Part shown: in pieces, positions 7,202-17,011 of the stretch
How the letters are laid out: every line of letters starts with the position of its first letter
How positions within the stretch are numbered: the stretch's first letter is position 1
Origin: LD21 sp963715785
Lineage (GTDB): Bacteria > Bacteroidota > Bacteroidia > Bacteroidales > VadinHA17
NCBI GenBank assembly: GCA_963715785.1
Contig: OY970276.1
Coordinates: 1,488,001-1,552,000 of the forward strand
Length of the DNA: 64,000 nucleotides
Direction: 5' to 3'
The notes under the pieces: model-generated
Told to the model about the DNA's origin: nothing
The model's database searches: none
Seen by the model: only the letters and a program-made list of their open reading frames with translations
Translations under genes and position numbers: made by a program

Positions 7202-10200
7202 TTGAAAGAAAAACTTGAGAATATTATAAAGCAGAAGATCCTCATCCTCGACGGGGCAATGGGGACTATGATCCAGAAGCACAGGCTGATGGAAGATGAT
7301 TTCCGGGGAGCTAAGTTCAAGGATCATCCGAAGCTTCAGAAGGGAAATAATGACCTGTTGTCAATCACCAGGCCGGAAATTATCAAAAGCATCCACAGGC
7401 AGTACCTTGAGGCAGGTGCGGATATCATTACAACCAATACATTCAATTCCAACAGGATCTCGATGTCGGATTATGGAATGGAAGATCAGGTGTATAATTT
7501 TAATTACCAGGCGGCACATCTGGCAACTGAGGCGATTTGTGAATTTGAAAATTCACCTGAGCCGGAACAGCATTTTATAGCCGGGACCCTCGGGCCTACT
7601 AACCGCACGGCATCAATGTCATCAGATGTAAATGATCCCGGGGCAAGATCCATTGTATTCGATGAGCTTGTAGATGCATATTCTGAACAGGCGAGAGGTC
7701 TTATTGATGGTGGTGTAAACATACTTATGGTTGAAACTATTTTTGATGTTCTTAACTGCAAGGCCGCTTTATTTGCTATTGATTCGGTATTTGAAGAAAA
7801 AGGGATAAAGCTGCCTGTAATGGTTTCAGGAACAATAACAGACGCAAGCGGAAGGACATTGACTGGTCAGACGCTGGAGGCTTTCATGGTATCGGTTTCT
7901 CATTTCCCACTCTTCAGTATCGGACTGAACTGTGCACTCGGCGCCGAACAATTACGTCCCTTTATAGAGGAATTGTCTCATAAAACAGAATTTTATGTCT
8001 CCGTACATCCGAATGCCGGTCTTCCTAATCAGTTTGGAGAGTATGACCAGTCAGCCGAATTCATGTCGGTGATCGCAGAAGATTTTATGAGGGAGGGCTG
8101 GGTAAATATAATCGGAGGATGCTGCGGGACTACTCCTTTGCATATCAGGAAGATTGCAGAAGCATCACAGCATTACAAGCCAAGACCTAAGCCGGAACTA
8201 AAGAAATATACGAGATTAAGCGGACTTGAAGTTCTGACTATAACACCTGAAACAAATTTTGTGAATATAGGTGAGCGTACCAACGTATCGGGATCCATAA
8301 AGTTTGCAAGGCTGATACGGGAAGAAAAATATAATGAAGCTCTTGCTGTCGCACGGAATCAGGTTGAAGGAGGCGCCCAGGTGATTGATATTTGCATGGA
8401 TGAAGCAATGCTTGATTCGGAGAAAGCCATGGTAAGGTTTGTTAATCTCATAATGGCTGAACCGGATATTTCAAAACTTCCGCTGATGATCGACTCCTCC
8501 CGTTGGGATACTATCGAATCGGCTCTTAAATGCATACAGGGTAAATCGGTTGTTAATTCAATCAGTCTGAAGGAAGGTGAAGAAGTCTTTCTTGATCACG
8601 CACGCAAATTAAGAAAATACGGTGCTGCAGCGGTGGTTATGTTGTTCGACGAATCGGGACAGGCTGATACTTACTCAAGAAGGATAAGCGTAGCTGAAAG
8701 ATCTTATCATCTTCTTATTGATAAGATAGGTTTTCCGCCTGAAGATATAATATTCGATCCTAATGTCCTGGCAATAGCAACAGGGATGGAAGAACATAAT
8801 AACTACGCTATAGATTTTATAAAAACAACAGAATGGATCAAGCAGAATCTGCCATACGCCAAGGTAAGCGGCGGAATAAGCAATCTTTCATTTTCATTCC
8901 GGGGTACTGACAGGGTTCGTGAAGCAATACACTCCGTTTTTCTTTTCTATGCTATTAAAGCCGGGCTTGACATGGGAATTGTTAATCCGGGCATGTTGCA
9001 GGTTTACAGTGAAATAGAGCCAAACTTGCTTCATCTTATTGAAGATGTAGTTCTGAACAGGAGAAAGGATTCAACTGAACGCCTGGTGAAATTTGCTGAG
9101 GGGATAAAGAATGAGGGGAAAAAGGAGGAAAAGGAAGATGCCTGGCGGCAACTTGAAGTAATAGAGCGCATTAAGCATTCTCTTATCAGGGGGTTGGACG
9201 AATTTATTGAACAGGACGTTGAGGAGGCAAGGCCGCTTTTCAGTCGTTCAATAGAACTTATTGAGGGCCCGTTGATGGGAGGAATGAATGAAGTCGGAGA
9301 TCTGTTCGGTTCAGGGAAGATGTTCCTTCCCCAGGTGGTAAAGAGCGCCCGGGTAATGAAAAAGGCAGTGTCAAAACTTGCACCCTATATTGAGATGGAG
9401 AGTGAAGGCCAGGTGAAAAAGATTGCCGGAAAAGTTCTTCTTGCCACCGTAAAGGGAGATGTGCACGATATCGGAAAGAATATAGTAGGAGTAGTGTTAT
9501 CATGCAACAACTATGAGATAATTGACCTGGGTGTAATGGTTCCTGCTGAAAAGATAATCGAGACTGCCATCCAGGAAAAGGTTGACATAATCGGACTTAG
9601 CGGATTGATCACTCCCTCACTTGAAGAGATGGTTCATGTTGCTTCAGAAATGGAGCGCCGAAACATCAAGCTTCCTCTTCTGATTGGTGGCGCCACTACC
9701 TCCGAAATACATGCGGCTGTAAAGGTTGCGCCTGCATATTCCAATAGTGTTATACATGTTAAGGATGCATCAAAAGCTGCAGGCGTACTTTCATCCCTGC
9801 TTCAGAAAGACAACAGTTCCTATGTATCTTCTATAAAAGCAAAGTATAAAAAGCTGCGTGATGATCACAATGCCATTCAGAATGTAAGGAATCTTCTTTC
9901 GCTTAAAGACGCCAGAGAGAACAAATTTCAAACTGATTGGAAGAACTACAGCGTGTTTGAACCTGCCAAACCCGGTCTTCATGTATTCCATGTAGTTGAT
10001 CTTGAAGAAATTAAGGGATATATCGACTGGACCTACTTTTTCTTTGCCTGGAAATTATCGGGCAAATACCCGGCAATATTCAGCGATCCTGTAAAAGGTG
10101 TTGAGGCAAAGAAACTCTTTGCTGATGCGCAATTGTATCTGAGGAAGATTATTAACAATAAGATTCTCACCGCCAAAGCCGTATTTGGATTATTCCCGGC

Positions 10201-10852
10201 AGTCTCTGACGGCGATGATGTTAAAGTCTTTGCTGATAAGAGTAAAAAGAAGGTTAAATCGGTCTTCAGGTTTTTAAGGAACCAGGAGCCAAAGGATAAG
10301 GGAGTTCCAAATCTGTCGCTTTCCGACTACATTGCGCCTGAAAGCTCGGGACTTACTGATTGGATCGGAGCTTTTGTGGTGGTTGCAGACATTGATAATG
10401 AGGCTTTTGGGAGATATAAGAATGATGATTACGCAACAATAATGATCAGGATTCTCAGTGACAGGATTGCAGAAGCTGTAACGGAGTGGCTTCATGAAAA
10501 GATCCGAAGGGAATACTGGGGTTATGCAAAAAATGAGAATCTTACCACCGATGAGCTGCTCAGGCTTAAGTACAAGGGGATAAGACCTGCGCCTGGTTAC
10601 CCTGCATGTCCCGATCATACGGAAAAACAAGTTATCTTTGAACTTCTGGATGCTGAGAGATCAATAGGTGCAGCTCTTACTGAAAATTATGCAATGATGC
10701 CCCCGGCATCAGTAAGCGGTTATATCTTTTCTCATCCGGGGTCGACATATTTTAACCTTGGGAAAATAGACACTGACCAGTTGAAGGACTATGCAAAAAG
10801 GAAGAATTTTACAAATGATGAAGCTACAAAATGGCTCTCTCCAAATTTATGA
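7202..10852 (+). CDS. metH: Cobalamin-dependent methionine synthase
   Basis: Transfers the methyl group of 5-methyltetrahydrofolate to homocysteine through B12. It is 1216 residues, full length, with all four modules in order. The homocysteine/zinc domain carries ILDGAMGTMIQ at its start and GGCCGTTPLHI near residue 305. The pterin-binding domain has FVNIGERTNVSGS near 353. The B12 domain has the cobalt-ligand motif DVHDIGKN near 752. The SAM-dependent reactivation domain has RPAPGYPACPDHTEK near 1129. The only plausible start is TTG at 7202, because an in-frame TAA at 7178 precedes it with no ATG between. No cobalamin riboswitch is visible. MetF follows 12 nt later and supplies the methyl donor. 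Confidence 0.96.
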   Translation: MKEKLENIIKQKILILDGAMGTMIQKHRLMEDDFRGAKFKDHPKLQKGNNDLLSITRPEIIKSIHRQYLEAGADIITTNTFNSNRISMSDYGMEDQVYNFNYQAAHLATEAICEFENSPEPEQHFIAGTLGPTNRTASMSSDVNDPGARSIVFDELVDAYSEQARGLIDGGVNILMVETIFDVLNCKAALFAIDSVFEEKGIKLPVMVSGTITDASGRTLTGQTLEAFMVSVSHFPLFSIGLNCALGAEQLRPFIEELSHKTEFYVSVHPNAGLPNQFGEYDQSAEFMSVIAEDFMREGWVNIIGGCCGTTPLHIRKIAEASQHYKPRPKPELKKYTRLSGLEVLTITPETNFVNIGERTNVSGSIKFARLIREEKYNEALAVARNQVEGGAQVIDICMDEAMLDSEKAMVRFVNLIMAEPDISKLPLMIDSSRWDTIESALKCIQGKSVVNSISLKEGEEVFLDHARKLRKYGAAAVVMLFDESGQADTYSRRISVAERSYHLLIDKIGFPPEDIIFDPNVLAIATGMEEHNNYAIDFIKTTEWIKQNLPYAKVSGGISNLSFSFRGTDRVREAIHSVFLFYAIKAGLDMGIVNPGMLQVYSEIEPNLLHLIEDVVLNRRKDSTERLVKFAEGIKNEGKKEEKEDAWRQLEVIERIKHSLIRGLDEFIEQDVEEARPLFSRSIELIEGPLMGGMNEVGDLFGSGKMFLPQVVKSARVMKKAVSKLAPYIEMESEGQVKKIAGKVLLATVKGDVHDIGKNIVGVVLSCNNYEIIDLGVMVPAEKIIETAIQEKVDIIGLSGLITPSLEEMVHVASEMERRNIKLPLLIGGATTSEIHAAVKVAPAYSNSVIHVKDASKAAGVLSSLLQKDNSSYVSSIKAKYKKLRDDHNAIQNVRNLLSLKDARENKFQTDWKNYSVFEPAKPGLHVFHVVDLEEIKGYIDWTYFFFAWKLSGKYPAIFSDPVKGVEAKKLFADAQLYLRKIINNKILTAKAVFGLFPAVSDGDDVKVFADKSKKKVKSVFRFLRNQEPKDKGVPNLSLSDYIAPESSGLTDWIGAFVVVADIDNEAFGRYKNDDYATIMIRILSDRIAEAVTEWLHEKIRREYWGYAKNENLTTDELLRLKYKGIRPAPGYPACPDHTEKQVIFELLDAERSIGAALTENYAMMPPASVSGYIFSHPGSTYFNLGKIDTDQLKDYAKRKNFTNDEATKWLSPNL

Positions 10853-10864
10853 TATCACTTTGAG

Positions 10865-11818
10865 ATGAACGTAATTGAAAAGATTAAGAACGCAAAAGGG
10901 CCATTATTCACATTTGAACTCCTTCCTCCGCTGAAAGGCCATTCCATAGAGAGAACATACGCAGCTATTGACAGGCTGATTGAATACGAACCTGCGTATA
11001 TAAACTTCACATCGCATCGTAATGAAACCATTCTGAGGGAGAGGCCAGACGGCCTTCTGGAAAAGAGGGTAGTCCGACTGCGTCCCGGTACATTCGCACT
11101 GGCTGCGGCCGTTAAATATAAATACAATATACTTGTAGTGCCGCATGTCCTTTGTGGTGGTTTCTCAAAGGAAGAAACTGAAAATGTATTGATTGAGATG
11201 CGGTTTCTGGGTATTGATGATGTTTTGGCTTTAAGAGGGGATCCTCAGAAGGGCAGCCGGTCATTTATCCCGGAGAAAAATGGGCACGCCCATACTTATG
11301 AGCTGGTGCAGCAGATTGTTGATATGAATAAGGGGAAGTATCTCGAAGACAATCTCGAAAATGCAGATCCTACCAATTTTTGTATTGGAGTAGCCGGCTA
11401 TCCTGAGAAACATTTTGAAGCTGCCAACAGACAGGTGGATCTGGAGAATCTAAAGCGCAAGGTTGATGCCGGAGCCAGCTATATAGTTACCCAGATGTTT
11501 TTTGACAATAACAGATTCTGCAGGTTCAGGGATGAGTGCATAAAAATAGGCATAACGGTTCCGATTATTCCCGGAATTAAGCCAATCTCAGCATTGAACG
11601 ATATTAAACTGCTGCCACAGACATTCCACATTGATCTGCCTAATGACCTTTTTAATGCTGTGAAGAAATGTAAAAATGACTGTGAAGCAAGGGAAGCCGG
11701 GATAGAATGGGCTGTTGCCCAATCGAAGGAATTGATAAGGATGGGTGTTCCAGGAATTCATTATTATACCCTGGGAAGATCCGACAATATCGCGAGGATA
11801 GTTAAAGCCTCTTTTTAA
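10865..11818 (+). CDS. metF: 5,10-methylenetetrahydrofolate reductase
   Basis: FAD enzyme reducing methylene-THF to 5-methyl-THF, the methyl donor for MetH. It is 317 residues, the normal bacterial length. Typical family pieces are FTFELLPPLKGHS at the N-terminus, INFTSHRNE, VLALRGDPQKGS, CIGVAGYPEKHFEA, DAGASYIVTQMFFDN and IPIIPGIKPI. It starts 12 nt after metH stops, so the two are one transcript. A long bidirectional hairpin (11837-11900) follows and separates it from metK. Confidence 0.95.
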   Translation: MNVIEKIKNAKGPLFTFELLPPLKGHSIERTYAAIDRLIEYEPAYINFTSHRNETILRERPDGLLEKRVVRLRPGTFALAAAVKYKYNILVVPHVLCGGFSKEETENVLIEMRFLGIDDVLALRGDPQKGSRSFIPEKNGHAHTYELVQQIVDMNKGKYLEDNLENADPTNFCIGVAGYPEKHFEAANRQVDLENLKRKVDAGASYIVTQMFFDNNRFCRFRDECIKIGITVPIIPGIKPISALNDIKLLPQTFHIDLPNDLFNAVKKCKNDCEAREAGIEWAVAQSKELIRMGVPGIHYYTLGRSDNIARIVKASF

Positions 11819-11836
11819 GAACCGGTAAATAATAAT

Positions 11837-11900
11837 ACACGGCACACAACATAAGGACAACCATATTAATCAGCCGGTTGTCCTGAATCGTGTGCCGTGT
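11837..11900. terminator. Long bidirectional hairpin between metF and metK
   Basis: ACACGGCACAC (11837-11847) pairs with GTGTGCCGTGT (11890-11900), and AGGACAACC (11854-11862) pairs with GGTTGTCCT (11876-11884). The 5-nt sides facing each other form an internal loop. The stem lies just after metF and 7 nt past the metK stop on the other strand. There is no clear T-tract, so termination is inferred from position. Confidence 0.65.
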
Positions 11901-11906
11901 TTCATA

Positions 11907-13251
11907 TCAGAGCTTAAACGCTTTCTTTATCTTATCTACATAGTCAAGTTTTTCCCAGGCAAAGAATTCGACTTTTTTCTGATAAACCTTTTTCCCGTTT
12001 CCGTTAACCGATTTGGACTTGCTGCCGGGAACTTCATAATATACATCAACATTTTCCGAATAGCTGTCACGTCCGAAATGGCCGTAGGAAGCCGTTGGCA
12101 GAAATACAGGATTCTTGAGCCCAAAACGCTGAACAATGGAATATGGGCGCATATCAAACAGTTTATTGACAGTGGTTGCAATCTCTCCATCGTGCAGGAT
12201 ATTACCCTTTTTGTCCTTCACTTTAGCCGTGCCGTAAGTATTTATATAAAGACCAACCGGCTCGGCAACTCCGATAGCATAGGCGACCTGTATCAAAGCC
12301 TGGTCGCACACACCTGCCGCAACAAGGTTTTTGGCAATATGACGGGCGGCATAAGCAGCTGATCGGTCAACTTTAGAGGAATCTTTTCCCGAAAAAGCTC
12401 CACCCCCGTGAGCGCCATGTCCGCCATAGGTGTCGACAATTATTTTTCGGCCGGTAAGGCCTGTATCTCCATGAGGTCCGCCGATTACAAATTTACCAGT
12501 CGGATTTACCAGGAGATTATAATTTGTTTCAAACAACTTCTGAATTCTTGCAGGGAGTGTCTTTTTAACTCTTGGTATCAGGATTTTTTTGAGATCTTCG
12601 CCAATCTTGAGCTGCATCTGCTTTTTCAGCAGCCAGCTCAGCTTTGTGTGATTTGTCTGCAGGCATGATAAATTCATCATGCTGGGTGCTGATAACTATT
12701 GTATCGATACGAAGAGGCTTATTATTATCATCATATTCAACAGTTACCTGTGATTTGCTGTCGGGCCTCAGGTATTTCATCTGTTTGCCTTCATGCCTGA
12801 TAGCAGCAAGTTCCTGGAGCAGTCTATGGGCCAGCTCAATTGTCAGAGGCATATAATTGTCCATTTCACGACAGGCATAACCGAACATCATTCCCTGATC
12901 GCCGGCTCCCTGTTCCTCAGGTTTTGCACGAACAACACCTTGATTTATATCACTCGATTGTTCATGAATTGTTGAGATAACACCGCATGAGTCGCAATCG
13001 AAGCGGTACTCAGCCCTTGTATATCCAATGTTGCGTATCACATTCCTGGCACTTTCCTGGTGATCAACCCAGCCTGTTGTACGTACCTCGCCGCCGCATA
13101 CAACTAGTCCGGTAGTTACAAATGTCTCGCATGCAACTTTTGATTCGGGATCCCAGCGAAGGAATTCGTCAAGCAAAGAATCTGATATCTGATCGGCTAC
13201 CTTATCGGGGTGTCCTTCTGAAACTGATTCGGAAGTAAATAAATATCCCAT
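11907..13251 (-). CDS. metK: S-adenosylmethionine synthetase (one frameshift)
   Basis: Makes SAM from methionine and ATP. The N-terminal part (13251 down to about 12620) has SESVSEGHPDKVADQISD, the ATP-binding GAGDQGMMFGY and VISTQHDEF. The C-terminal part is in another frame and has NPTGKFVIGGPHGDTG, GGHGAHGGGAFSGKD and DRSAAYAARHIAKN. Dropping one A from the run at about 12622-12626 rejoins them into a normal protein of about 447 residues. This essential, single-copy enzyme is unlikely to be truly broken, so I treat the shift as a consensus error. It closes the methionine block, convergent with metF. Confidence 0.93.
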
Positions 13252-13424
13252 AATTAATATTATTAATTCGTTAATAATTACTACTCAGGAAAGCTTGTTT
13301 GATTGTAAATAGGGGAATTATCCGCGGTTTAGCATTTTTTTCCTGTGGTTGCAATCAGCACAAATCTTTCCACTAAAATATTACGGTACAAAGCAACAAA
13401 AAAAAATCGTATAAGCAAAATAAT

Positions 13425-14354
13425 TTAGATCTCAGTTACGTACAGATGTCTGAAGACTTCTTCAAGATTACTTTCCTGTTTATGAAGCGAAAGAACAGTA
13501 AGATTGTTTTTTACTGCAAATTGAACAGCAGATGGACGAATATCTTCATCTACCGTCGGCTTCAATCACCCAGACATTATTCCTGATTTTTTTCACACTG
13601 ACTACATTTGGCAGTTCAGCAAGAGCTGAAATGTCGGAAGATATCCTTGTCAAACTCAACCTGAATAATCTGTTTTGTCGCTTGAAGCTTTGAATAAATA
13701 TTGCTCTTTTCTTCATTGGCAACAATTATTCCTTTATCAATTATTATCACCCTGTCGCAAATTGCTTCAACTTCCTGCATAATATGTGTTGAGAGCATAA
13801 CTGTCTTTTCCCTGCCGGCCTCTTTTATAAGATTTCGTAATTTCTACAATCTGATTCGGATCAAGTCCGGTTGTGGCTTCATCAAGAATCAGTACTGCAG
13901 GATTGTGTATAAGTGCCTGAGCCAGGCCGACTCTCTGTCTGAAGCCTTTGGAAAGCGAACCGATTTTTTTATTCTGTTCAGGGATCAGTCCTGTCAGTTC
14001 AATTATATTATCAATCTGTTTTTTTCCTGAAATAGTCCTGATTTATAAATAGATGCCACAAAACCAAGGTATTCCCTGACATACATTTCAGGATAAAGGG
14101 GATTATTCTCAGGAAGATATCCAATCTGCTTTTTGACCTCAGTATTATCGTCCTCTACTGCCAGGTCATTTACAGTTACCTTTCCTGATGAAGGAGGAAT
14201 AAATCCTGTAATGATCTTCATCATAGTAGATTTCCCGGCACCGTTTGGGCCAATAAATCCGACTATTTCGCCCGTTTTTACCTCGAACGAAATATTATCC
14301 AGCGCTTTTTGGTTCGCCATAAAATTTTGAAACTCCCCGAACTACAATGGACAT
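13425..14354 (-). CDS. gldA: Gliding motility-associated ABC transporter ATP-binding protein (several frameshifts)
   Basis: Rejoined across frames this is a ~310-residue ABC ATPase resembling GldA. The N-terminus MSIVVRGVSKFYGE starts at ATG 14354. Walker A is GPNGAGKSTMMK, the signature is SLSKGFRQRVGLAQALIHNP, Walker B is VLILDEATTGLDPNQ, and the H-loop is MLSTHIMQEVEAICDRV. The C-terminal tail, ending EEVFRHLYVTEI, is typical of the family. Shifts fall at about 14306-14310, 14019-14025 (T runs), 13840, 13640 and 13560. GldA works with the GldF/GldG permease in gliding flavobacteria; those genes are not in this window. Non-gliding Bacteroidota also carry this ATPase, so motility does not follow. 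Confidence 0.82.
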
Positions 14355-14407
14355 ATCTGGATATTAATATTTCATTATCTGGTGTAAAGATAATGAAGGG
14401 GATTCTT

Positions 14408-15262
14408 TTATGATCCCCAGCCACCCATAAATTGTCCGACATTTGTAAATGAAGCCAAAGGATTCACACAACAGACAGGGATTTTGGAGCTATTTGCAAT
14501 GATCTGTTGTTCTGAAGCGCCAAGCATATAATCAGCAAATGTAATGTTCTTGGTAGTGACGATCAGGATAAGATCTGCATTTAACTTTTGTGCAAAATCA
14601 ATGGTTTGTTCGGCTATCTTGCCTTTAGGCATATCGTGGATCTCATACTCTATATTATTTTGGATCAGATACCTGACAGCAAAATTTACATTGGTTTTTG
14701 TCTTTTTTAAGGATATACTTATCAGTGCTAACTGAGACGAGCATATGAATTTTGGATTCAAAATATTTCCCCATAAAAATTGCCATTTTGATCTTCCCTT
14801 TATTCTCACTTCTGAAGTCAACCGGGAAGACAATATTATGATATTTTTCCTGATCAGCAGGAGGATCCTGCACAACTATGAAGGGGACCTTTGATTTTAC
14901 CAGTACCTTCAGTGCCCAGCTCCCGGTAAGCTTTCTGCATTCCTTTCATCCCGTGAGTACCCATAACAACCAGGCTTGGCATCTTTCTCATTTACAAAAT
15001 CTGCAATAGCAGTAAATATGCTTCCCTTGGAAACACTATAAATGAGAGGGACATTATATTTTTCGCTGTTCTCGGCAACCAGTCGCTTCATGAGTGTGGT
15101 TGTTTCAGCATAAGCTTTGGCACTGATACCGGTATCAACAATATGCAGAAGGCATATATCATTATCTACCATCCGGCTTATCTTAACTGCGTGCGCTAAT
15201 GCATTCTCTGCAACCTGAGAAAAATCCCATGGTACGACAATAAGTTTTTTAGTTTCTTCCAT
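14408..15262 (-). CDS. Tandem universal stress protein (UspA family, frameshifted)
   Basis: Two UspA-type domains in one chain of about 285 residues after repair. The first begins KKLIVVPWDFSQVAENALAHA and contains LVVMGTHGMKGMQKLTGS, recovered from two other frames. The second begins HNIVFPVDFRSENKGKIKMA and ends with the ADLILIVTTKN region. The nucleotide-binding G-2x-G-9x-G(S/T) pattern is only partly present in domain one and degenerate in domain two. Shifts lie at about 14995, 14945 and 14705. Universal stress proteins are cytoplasmic and respond to starvation or redox change; the specific role is unknown. It has its own strong promoter. Confidence 0.78.
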
Positions 15263-15291
15263 AGCTTCTGATTGTTTTACAATTTTATACT

Positions 15292-15323
15292 CAAAGTTAT
15301 TCAGAATTTACCAATTTTTCAAA
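15292..15323 (-). promoter_or_regulatory. Promoter of the universal stress protein gene
   Basis: On the minus strand TTTG (15323-15320), a 20-bp spacer and TAACTTTG (15299-15292) form a full Bacteroidota promoter about 30 nt upstream of the ATG. Confidence 0.65.
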
Positions 15324-15542
15324 CCAATATGTTAATGAGTTGCAGATGTCATTAATATTAACTGTTCCATAGGGTAATTATTATCCCTGCAGGTCGAATA
15401 ATCAGAACAGGATGGCCATGCGCCGCAAAAATAATGCCATAAAGCAGCAATGTCAGCCGGCTCGGAGAGGTAAAAATTGCTCATGAGGTCTGAAATTACA
15501 AAATAATGCAGGTCTCTTCTACCTTAGCGGTTAACATTTTAT
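15324..15542. other. Intergenic region without recognised gene
   Basis: Spacer between the divergent usp and asnS genes. It contains an imperfect dyad, GGGTAAT/ATTATCCC (15372-15387), and a GC-richer patch at about 15410-15470 including AGCCGGCT. I see no coding frame, tRNA or known RNA motif. Confidence 0.35.
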
Positions 15543-15550
15543 TATTTTTG
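15543..15550 (+). promoter_or_regulatory. -10 element ahead of asnS
   Basis: TATTTTTG matches TAnnTTTG and lies 29 nt before the asnS ATG. The -33 TTG is not obvious. Confidence 0.45.
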
Positions 15551-15579
15551 CACATCTGTTTTTTTGATTTTAATTGTTC

Positions 15580-16973
15580 ATGATGAAAAGAATTAAGGTA
15601 AAAAACCTGCTCTCCAACCCGGCGTTGGGAACCGAAGTACTTGTAAAAGGATGGGTAAGAACCAAAAGGGGAAACAAGAATATTCTCTTTATTGCCCTGA
15701 ATGATGGTTCGACAATAAATAACATCCAGGTGGTAGCCGAGGTTGCTGCATTTGATGAAAACCTTCTGAAGGATATTTCTACAGGAGCCTGCATAGCAGT
15801 TACGGGTAAGCTTATTGAATCACAGGGGCAGGGCCAGAATATCGAAATAAGTGCTTCAGCAATTGAACTTTACGGGAAAAGCGATCCTGAAACATACCCA
15901 TTGCAGAAAAAAGGACATTCAATGGAATTCCTCAGGGAGAATGCTCATCTTCGTTTCAGGACCAACACTTTCGGGGCAGTCTTCAGAATAAGACATGCAA
16001 TGGCTTTCGCTATTCACAAATATTTTAATGATAAGGGATTTTTCTATCTTCATACTCCGATTATCACAGGCAGTGATGCTGAAGGAGCCGGAGAGATGTT
16101 CCAGGTTACGACAATGGATTTCAGTAAAATGCCAAAAAATAGTGACGGTTCGGTTGATTACAGCAATGATTTTTTTGGGAAGCAGACAAATCTTACCGTT
16201 TCAGGTCAGCTTGAAGGCGAGCTTGGCGCTCTTTCCCTTGGCGATATCTATACATTCGGACCGACATTCAGAGCCGAAAACTCAAATACACCAAGGCATC
16301 TGGCCGAATTCTGGATGATTGAGCCAGAGATGGCATTCTATGATCTGACTGACAATATGGATCTGGCTGAGGAATTTGTAAAATATCTTATCAGGTATGC
16401 GCTGGAAAATTGCACTGATGATCTGGAATTTCTGAATAATATGATTGATAAAGAGCTACTCGAAAGACTTAAATTTGTTGTTGAAAATGAATTTGTAAGA
16501 CTTACATATACAGAAGCAGTTTCCATTCTGGCCGCATCAGGCAAGAAATGGGAATACCAGGTAGGCTGGGGCCGTGACCTTCAGGCAGAACATGAAAGAT
16601 ATCTTGTTGAAGCAACATTTTAAAAGGCCTGTGATACTTACTGATTATCCCGAAAGAGATAAAGGCTTTTTATATGAAGCAGAATGACGATGGAAAGACC
16701 GTCAGGGCAATGGATGTTCTTTTCCCCGGTATAGGAGAAATTATTGGAGGATCACAGAGAGAAGAGCAATATGAAAGACTGCTTTCACGTATTAAAGAAC
16801 TAAAGCTGCAGGAGAAGGATTTCTGGTGGTACCTCGACACACGGAAATTCGGATCTGCTCCTCACAGCGGTTTTGGACTTGGTTTTGAAAGGCTGATATT
16901 GTTTGTGACAGGAATGTCAAATATACGGGATGTTATACCCTTCCCCAGGACACCAAAAAATGCTGAATTTTGA
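15580..16973 (+). CDS. asnS: Asparaginyl-tRNA synthetase (two frameshifts)
   Basis: Class IIb synthetase of about 463 residues after repair. It has an N-terminal OB-fold anticodon domain (VKGWVRTKRGNKNILFIALN), motif 2 GPTFRAENSNTPRHLAEFW and motif 3 GFGLGFERLILF near the end. The frame closes early at 16621 after DLQAEHERYLVEA. A middle piece encodes HFKRPVILTDYP, and the third frame resumes at KQNDDGKTVRAMDVLFPGIG. One extra base near 16610 and one extra T in the run near 16665 explain both breaks. The start is ATG 15580 or the adjacent ATG 15583; the upstream TTG at 15574 is less likely. Confidence 0.93.
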
Positions 16974-17011
16974 AAAAAAGGATACCGGTCATTTAATTTG
17001 AAAAGAACAGG

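Noticed and set aside
12600..12640. Programmed ribosomal frameshifting in metK and other split genes
   Set aside because: Fourteen unrelated genes are affected, many several times, without slippery heptamers and stimulators in common, and in both shift directions. Error in homopolymers explains it better.
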